From contig NZ_JAFCKS010000002.1 of assembly GCF_018129995.1 (NCBI RefSeq), positions 868,001-932,000 on the forward strand: a DNA stretch of 64,000 bases, given 5' to 3'. Positions within the stretch are counted from its first letter, which is position 1; every line of letters starts with the position of its first letter. Origin of the DNA: Bradyrhizobium sp. SZCCT0153 (GTDB taxonomy: Bacteria; Pseudomonadota; Alphaproteobacteria; Rhizobiales; Xanthobacteraceae). This document shows positions 59,742-64,000 of the stretch, in pieces. The notes under the pieces were generated by a model that had not been told where the DNA came from, searched no databases, and saw nothing but the letters and a program-made list of their open reading frames with translations. Both the position numbers and the translations under genes were made by a program.

Positions 59742-60947
59742 CTACACCTCGCCGACACGCTCGGGATCGGCTGCGGCCAGCGCGGCTGCACGCTCGGCCG
59801 GTGGCGGATAGATCCACACGGTGTTGATCTGTTGCTTGGTCTTCTTGGCCTCGGTCCCGACGAGCTCGAGCGTCCGATCCCAGCCACGCGTGAAGATCGC
59901 GCCAGCCTCGCCCAGGTCGAGACAGGTCGCATATGCCTCCTGGTGATACGGCTTCGTGGGGACTCCCAGCAGCTCGGCCGCGGCATTGTTGCCGGCAAAG
60001 GCGCCCATCCGCGTGGCGTGCTGGCACGACATCAGCGCGTAATTGCCGATGTTGTCGCTGGCGGCTCTTGCGGCGTCGCCGGTGGCAAAGACGCCGGCGA
60101 CGTTCAGCACGCGCAAGTCGCGGTCCACCAGCAGCCGCCCAAAATTGTCGCGCTCGGCGGGAATTTGCGCAGTCAGAGGAGCGGCGCGCATGCCCGCCGC
60201 CCAGATCACGGTTTCACTTTCGATGTGTTCGCCGGAGGTCAACGTCACCCCGGAGTCGTCGAGCGATGCGACGCTCGCACCGAGCCGGGTCTCGACACCG
60301 AGCGTGCGCAGCGCATCCTCGATGACGGGGCGGGGACCCGCACCCATGTCGGGTGCAATCGCACTGTTCCGATCGACGATGACGATGCGCGGCCTGGCAT
60401 CCTTGCCGAAGATCGCACGAAGCCGGGCGGGCATTTCCGTGGCGGTCTCGATTCCCGTGAAGCCGCCGCCGGCAACGACGACGGTGTCGCGTCCGTTCCT
60501 TGCCGGCCGACCGGCCAGACCGTGAAGATGCCGGTCGAGCGCAATTGCATCGTCGAGCTGGTCGACGCTGAAACCGTGCTCGGCAAGGCCGGGGATATTC
60601 GGACGAAACAGCCGGCTGCCGGTCGCCACCACCAGCCGATCGTAGGAGAGGTGCTTCTTCGCACCTTTGATACGGGCGATCTCCACCGTGCGAGCCGTAG
60701 TGTCGACCGTTTCGGTGCTGCCTTGTACGTAGACGACGTCAATCGCCTTGAGGACATCCTGCAGCGGCGCCGTCAGCGTTTCGGGCTTCGCTTCGTAAAG
60801 CCGCGGACGAACCACCAATGTCGGCTCGGGAGCCACCAGCGCGATCTCCAGCTCTTCGGGCGAGACGCCCTGGATATCGCGCAGACGGGCAGCCGAAAGT
60901 GCAGCGTACATGCCGGCAAAACCGGCGCCAATGATGACTATTCGCAT
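59742..60947 (-). CDS. NADH dehydrogenase type II-like flavoprotein
   Basis: A 401-residue FAD/NAD(P)H pyridine-nucleotide oxidoreductase of the NDH-2/disulfide-reductase class. FAD loop [16 protein letters not shown] (4-19), NAD loop [17 protein letters not shown], and the second FAD motif [14 protein letters not shown]. No C-terminal membrane helix is obvious (the end is [20 protein letters not shown]), which differs from membrane-bound Ndh. It may reoxidise NADH from 3-hydroxybutyrate oxidation or act as a quinone reductase. Confidence 0.88.
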   Translation of the reverse strand: MRIVIIGAGFAGMYAALSAARLRDIQGVSPEELEIALVAPEPTLVVRPRLYEAKPETLTAPLQDVLKAIDVVYVQGSTETVDTTARTVEIARIKGAKKHLSYDRLVVATGSRLFRPNIPGLAEHGFSVDQLDDAIALDRHLHGLAGRPARNGRDTVVVAGGGFTGIETATEMPARLRAIFGKDARPRIVIVDRNSAIAPDMGAGPRPVIEDALRTLGVETRLGASVASLDDSGVTLTSGEHIESETVIWAAGMRAAPLTAQIPAERDNFGRLLVDRDLRVLNVAGVFATGDAARAASDNIGNYALMSCQHATRMGAFAGNNAAAELLGVPTKPYHQEAYATCLDLGEAGAIFTRGWDRTLELVGTEAKKTKQQINTVWIYPPPAERAAALAAADPERVGEV

Positions 60948-61061
60948 GTGACTTTCTCCTGTGGTTGCTCTTCGGGGATACGCGCGTTGCCGCCGCCGCT
61001 GCCTGGGTGCGGCCTCTCGAACTCGACGACGACGCGAAGACGTGAAACGAACGCGCTGGTT

Positions 61062-61355
61062 TTAAGGGGAGAAACAGCTCGGCATCGACGATGCCCGCGG
61101 CGGCCAGCGGCGGAGGAAAGCCGCTCCGACGGCGATCGGGCCGCTCCAGTCGGCGTAGGGAAGCCGTGTGTCGTCGCTGAGCATGACGGACATCGCCGGA
61201 ATCGTCCTGTGCATGAACTGGGTTGGAGTTTCCACGTCCTCGCCCGTTGCAGAGGCGAAGCGTACCGCCAATGACAGTCCGTAGACGATTGTGCCTGCGA
61301 CTAGTCTGCGTCGCGGCGCGATTGCAGAGAGGCTGACGAAAGTCTTCGAGGTCAT
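61062..61355 (-). CDS. small hypothetical protein with N-terminal hydrophobic segment
   Basis: A 97-residue product with GGAG six bases before its ATG (61355). A basic start (APRRRLVAGT) is followed by a short hydrophobic segment (IVYGLSLAV) that could be a signal or anchor; the remainder (TPTQFMHRTIPAMSVMLSDD) has no recognisable motif. It lies between the flavoprotein gene and the AraC pair, same strand. No family is recognised; ribosome binding site and position are the support. Confidence 0.4.
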   Translation of the reverse strand: MTSKTFVSLSAIAPRRRLVAGTIVYGLSLAVRFASATGEDVETPTQFMHRTIPAMSVMLSDDTRLPYADWSGPIAVGAAFLRRWPPRASSMPSCFSP

Positions 61356-61456
61356 CTTCGTCTCCGTCTATGGGGAGCGTGGGGGACCCTGATCGTTTAC
61401 CGGATCGACGCTGCGTCTGCGCCAGTGCGATTGCGGCACCTGCATCGCGATTGCTG

Positions 61457-62407
61457 TTACCGTATGCGCCGTCGCCAATCGCTGGGGGTTTCGCCGGTCA
61501 GCTTCTTGAATGCGGCGGTGAACGCAGTTTGTGAGGCATAGCCGAGCTTCGCGGCCACCGACACGATCGGCTTATCGGTCTCGCGCAGCATGTTCATCGC
61601 CTGCTCCAGCCGCTGCTGGCGCAGCCACGCATGAGGTGAAAGCCCGGTGCTTTCCTTGAAGGCACGACAGAAGTGGAAGCGCGACAGGCCGGCATCCGAA
61701 GCGAGCGCCGCGAGCGACACGTCGGTATTGTTGTCCGAGCGCAGACGTTCGATCGAGCGTCGCAGAACATGGGAGGACAGGCCGCCCATGATCGGCTCGA
61801 ACGTCGTGGGCACGCCAGTGTGATCGGCCAGGATACGTGTGGCCAGGACCTCCGTCAGCTGCTGCCTGAACAGTAGATCCAGGGCCGTATTGCCTTCCAG
61901 CACATCCGCTGCACTCGTCAACAACCCGGATACGACAGGGTCGGGATGACCCGTTCGTTCCAGAAGATCGCCGAGGGTGGGCGCGTTGGCTTCGCGAACG
62001 ACGCGTTCGAGCGCCGTGTGCGGAAGGTAGAGCTGGATGACGTCGACGAACCCGGGAATGTCCCATCTTGCGCTTGAACCGGCCGGAATGATGGTCACGA
62101 CCCCGGAGCGGGCCGTTCCAATCGCAACCGATCTCCCGGAGCGACGCTCCAGGCGCTGAACGCCTGTGGGGTAAGTCATGATGACGTGGTCGGTCATGGG
62201 TTCGACCGCGTCATGGAGAGCCCCATGCTTCCAATGCGCGATGACGCCGCTGGAAGGGTCCGAAGCCATCTGGAGCGGTGCGGTCTTGAGGACGCGCGCC
62301 ATTTCCACGTCGGCACGGCGCCGCTCGGTGACCGCGGTGTCGCGATGTCGCGCGCCGGGGTCGACGAGCAGAGCCTCCAAAGGATCGTGCAGGATCGGCT
62401 GGTTCAT
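61457..62407 (-). CDS. AraC-family regulator 1 of a tandem pair
   Basis: A 316-residue regulator. The N-terminal 200 residues form a sensor with DHVIMTYPTGVQRLERRSG; the C-terminal AraC domain contains VSLAALASDAGLSRFHFCRA and FKESTGLSPHAWLRQQRLEQ, then KPIVSVAAKLGYASQTAFTA, and ends in GETPSDWRRRIR. It is a clear paralogue of the next gene. Both lie upstream of the acetoacetate/efflux unit on the same strand and may regulate it. Confidence 0.92.
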   Translation of the reverse strand: MNQPILHDPLEALLVDPGARHRDTAVTERRRADVEMARVLKTAPLQMASDPSSGVIAHWKHGALHDAVEPMTDHVIMTYPTGVQRLERRSGRSVAIGTARSGVVTIIPAGSSARWDIPGFVDVIQLYLPHTALERVVREANAPTLGDLLERTGHPDPVVSGLLTSAADVLEGNTALDLLFRQQLTEVLATRILADHTGVPTTFEPIMGGLSSHVLRRSIERLRSDNNTDVSLAALASDAGLSRFHFCRAFKESTGLSPHAWLRQQRLEQAMNMLRETDKPIVSVAAKLGYASQTAFTAAFKKLTGETPSDWRRRIR

Positions 62408-62458
62408 CGGGCTGTTCTCGCGTTCGAAGGCACTTCGTTGACTGCAGGGGGACAGTTG

Positions 62459-63406
62459 CTAACGCACGCGCCGCCGCCAATCGCTCGGCGTTTCCCCGGT
62501 CGATCGCTTGAATGCCGCAGCGAAGGCCGTCTGGGAGGCATAGCCAAGCTCCACCGCCACCGCCACGACCGATGCGTCGGTGTTGCGCAGCATATTCATC
62601 GCCTGCTCGAGCCGGTGTTGCCGCAACCAGGCAAGAGGTGAAAGCCCAGTGCTCTCCTTGAAAGCGCGGCAGAAGTGGAAGCGCGACAGGCCTGCGTCCG
62701 AAGCCAGGGCATCGAGGGAGACATCCGCATCGCTGTCCGAGCGCAAGCGTTCGATGGCGCGGAGCAGGACCTTCGGTGAAAGTCCACCCACGGTCGACTG
62801 GAACGCCGTCGGCGAGCCGGTATGTGCGGCCAGGAGGCGTGTGGCCAGGAGGTCGGTCAGCTGATGCCTGAACAGCACATCCAGCGCCCGATTGCCCTCC
62901 ACCACACCGGCCGCGCTCAGGAGCAAGCGGGATGTAATGGGATCGGGATGCGCAGTTCGCTCCAGAAGGTCGGTCGGGTTGTGGGTCTCGGCTTGGTCGG
63001 CAACGCGCCTCAATGTGGCGTGAGGAAGATAAAGCTGGACGACGTCGACAGGTTTCGGAATGTCCCACCGGGAGCTTGAGCCTTCCGGGATGATGATCAC
63101 GACCCCGGGACGAAACGTTCCTTTGACGACCGAGCTTCCCGACCGCCGCTCCATGCGCTGCACCGCGCCGTTGTAGGCCATGATGACGTGGTGGCTCATC
63201 GGCTCGACGACGTCGTGCAATGGTTCATGTTGCCAGTGGGCGATCCCGGCGCCGGAGGCGTCCAACGCCATGTGAAGTGGTGCGGTGTGGAGGACGCGCG
63301 TCATCTCCACATCGGCGGAGCGGCGGTCGGTAGCCTGAAAGTCCCTCTCTCGCGTCCTGGGTTCGACCGGCAGAGCGTCCAGGGTATCGACCATCGGCGT
63401 GCTCAT
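62459..63406 (-). CDS. AraC-family regulator 2 of a tandem pair
   Basis: A 315-residue paralogue of the previous gene with the same layout: sensor motif HHVIMAYNGAVQRMERRSGS, HTH VSLDALASDAGLSRFHFCRA, second HTH VVAVAVELGYASQTAFAAAF and terminal GETPSDWRRRVR. The AraC domains are nearly the same while the sensors differ more, so both may bind similar operators with different effectors. It is separated from its partner by 51 bases. Confidence 0.92.
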   Translation of the reverse strand: MSTPMVDTLDALPVEPRTRERDFQATDRRSADVEMTRVLHTAPLHMALDASGAGIAHWQHEPLHDVVEPMSHHVIMAYNGAVQRMERRSGSSVVKGTFRPGVVIIIPEGSSSRWDIPKPVDVVQLYLPHATLRRVADQAETHNPTDLLERTAHPDPITSRLLLSAAGVVEGNRALDVLFRHQLTDLLATRLLAAHTGSPTAFQSTVGGLSPKVLLRAIERLRSDSDADVSLDALASDAGLSRFHFCRAFKESTGLSPLAWLRQHRLEQAMNMLRNTDASVVAVAVELGYASQTAFAAAFKRSTGETPSDWRRRVR

Positions 63407-63668
63407 GAATTGTGCTCGTGTTGGGGAAGTCTTGCGTTCAATTCCCGCCGGCCGATTCGTTGGTCGGTGGACAGAGCGGTTACCTCGACCATGTTCGTAA
63501 CGATGATGGGAAACAGCGCTCGGTGGTATCGTGCGGCGGGTGTGGTCTCGCTGGTTCGGCGGTTAGAGTCACCTGTACCTTGGGATAGGGCGGCCGGGGC
63601 TTGGCGTGATCATTCGCAGTGAAGCCGCAACTCACCGAAGCGCGGGACGCGCCTCGTGCCGACATGTC

Positions 63669-64000
63669 CTACCCCGGTTCTGGGCTGGGCACCCTCGGTA
63701 CCGGGACAGTGAAGTGGAAATGCGCGCCGCCATTCGGACGGTTGGCGCCCGCGATGCGGCCGCCATGCGCGGTGATGATCGACTGACAGATGGCAAGGCC
63801 GATGCCGAGCCCCGCGTCCTTGGTGCTGAAGAAACTGTCGAAGACATGCGCCAAGCCCGCGGCGGGAATGCCCGGCCCATTGTCGGCAACGGAGAGCACG
63901 ACCGAGTCGTCGTCATCGAACGACGTCTTAATCTCGATCCGGCGCTTCGGCTGGCCCGACTGCACGATCGCCTGGACGCTGTTGACCAGCAGGTTGATGA
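63669..64000 (-). CDS. sensor histidine kinase, C-terminal part (runs off the window)
   Basis: The 110 codons present form a HATPase domain: N-box INLLVNSVQAI at the window edge, G1 box VADNGPGIP, and G2 box GLGIGLAICQSIITAHGG, ending HFHFTVPVPRVP. The N-terminal sensor and His-phosphoacceptor regions lie beyond base 64000. This is a NtrB/FixL-like orthodox kinase end; the partner regulator is not in the window. The 262 bases between it and the AraC pair hold no supported gene. Confidence 0.9.
   Translation of the reverse strand, partial: INLLVNSVQAIVQSGQPKRRIEIKTSFDDDDSVVLSVADNGPGIPAAGLAHVFDSFFSTKDAGLGIGLAICQSIITAHGGRIAGANRPNGGAHFHFTVPVPRVPSPEPG

Overview
The window looks like a chromosomal segment of an alphaproteobacterium close to Bradyrhizobium or Rhodopseudomonas. 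This rests on the high GC, the many branched-chain-amino-acid-type (Liv) ABC systems, an Omp31-like porin ending in YQFD, MoxR/VWA-assisted molybdenum hydroxylase genes, and intergenic palindromes I recognise from bradyrhizobial genomes (the GCATGATCCGGAAAA family and a second family ending CTACTGTGCATGGGG). No rRNA, tRNA, CRISPR array, transposase or phage gene was found. It reads as accessory catabolic territory: blocks of uptake, regulation and degradation genes.

Region 1 (1-3500) holds small genes: a membrane-anchored peptide, an unlisted 58-residue double-glycine-leader peptide with a CRP-like palindrome upstream, a DUF3606 protein, a decayed NTF2-like gene, a secreted cupin and a porin. 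Region 2 (3528-21017) is an aromatic-acid catabolic locus. A leftward Liv transporter (LivF, fused LivM-LivG, LivH, binding protein) faces a rightward operon: Cys-less racemase-like protein, Ohr, Cys-less thiolase, DUF35-SDR fusion, isatin-hydrolase-like cyclase, second binding protein, CoA ligase. A MarR gene then diverges from an anthraniloyl/salicylyl-CoA monooxygenase-reductase, an acyl-CoA dehydrogenase and a RidA protein. Three related 16-bp AT-rich sites mark these promoters, so the locus is probably one MarR regulon handling an indole- or isatin-derived or related aromatic acid.

Region 3 (21451-43588), all leftward, is the most unusual part. Nineteen genes with gaps of at most 75 bp run from LivH to an azoreductase. 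They encode LivHMG, a LivF fused to a Tm-1-like domain, the PEP-hydrolase-like TIM barrel that accompanies that domain in plant Tm-1, a 968-residue flotillin with an 11-residue-periodic stalk, two SRPBCC proteins, a molybdenum hydroxylase whose large subunit is split in two, its MoxR/VWA helpers, and several hydrolases including an SMP-30/isochorismatase fusion that lacks the usual cysteine. An AraC regulator and a binding protein lie upstream.

Region 4 (43789-53180) is a carbohydrate locus: a divergent SDR, a family-1 sugar ABC importer without its ATPase, two Gfo/Idh/MocA dehydrogenases, a ThuA-like protein, a LacI regulator and a sugar isomerase/epimerase. Region 5 (53280-63406), leftward, joins a DUF1275 membrane protein, 3-hydroxybutyrate dehydrogenase, an EmrAB-type efflux pair, a patatin-like lipase, acetoacetate decarboxylase, an NDH-2-like flavoprotein and two tandem AraC paralogues. 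The window ends inside a sensor histidine kinase gene.
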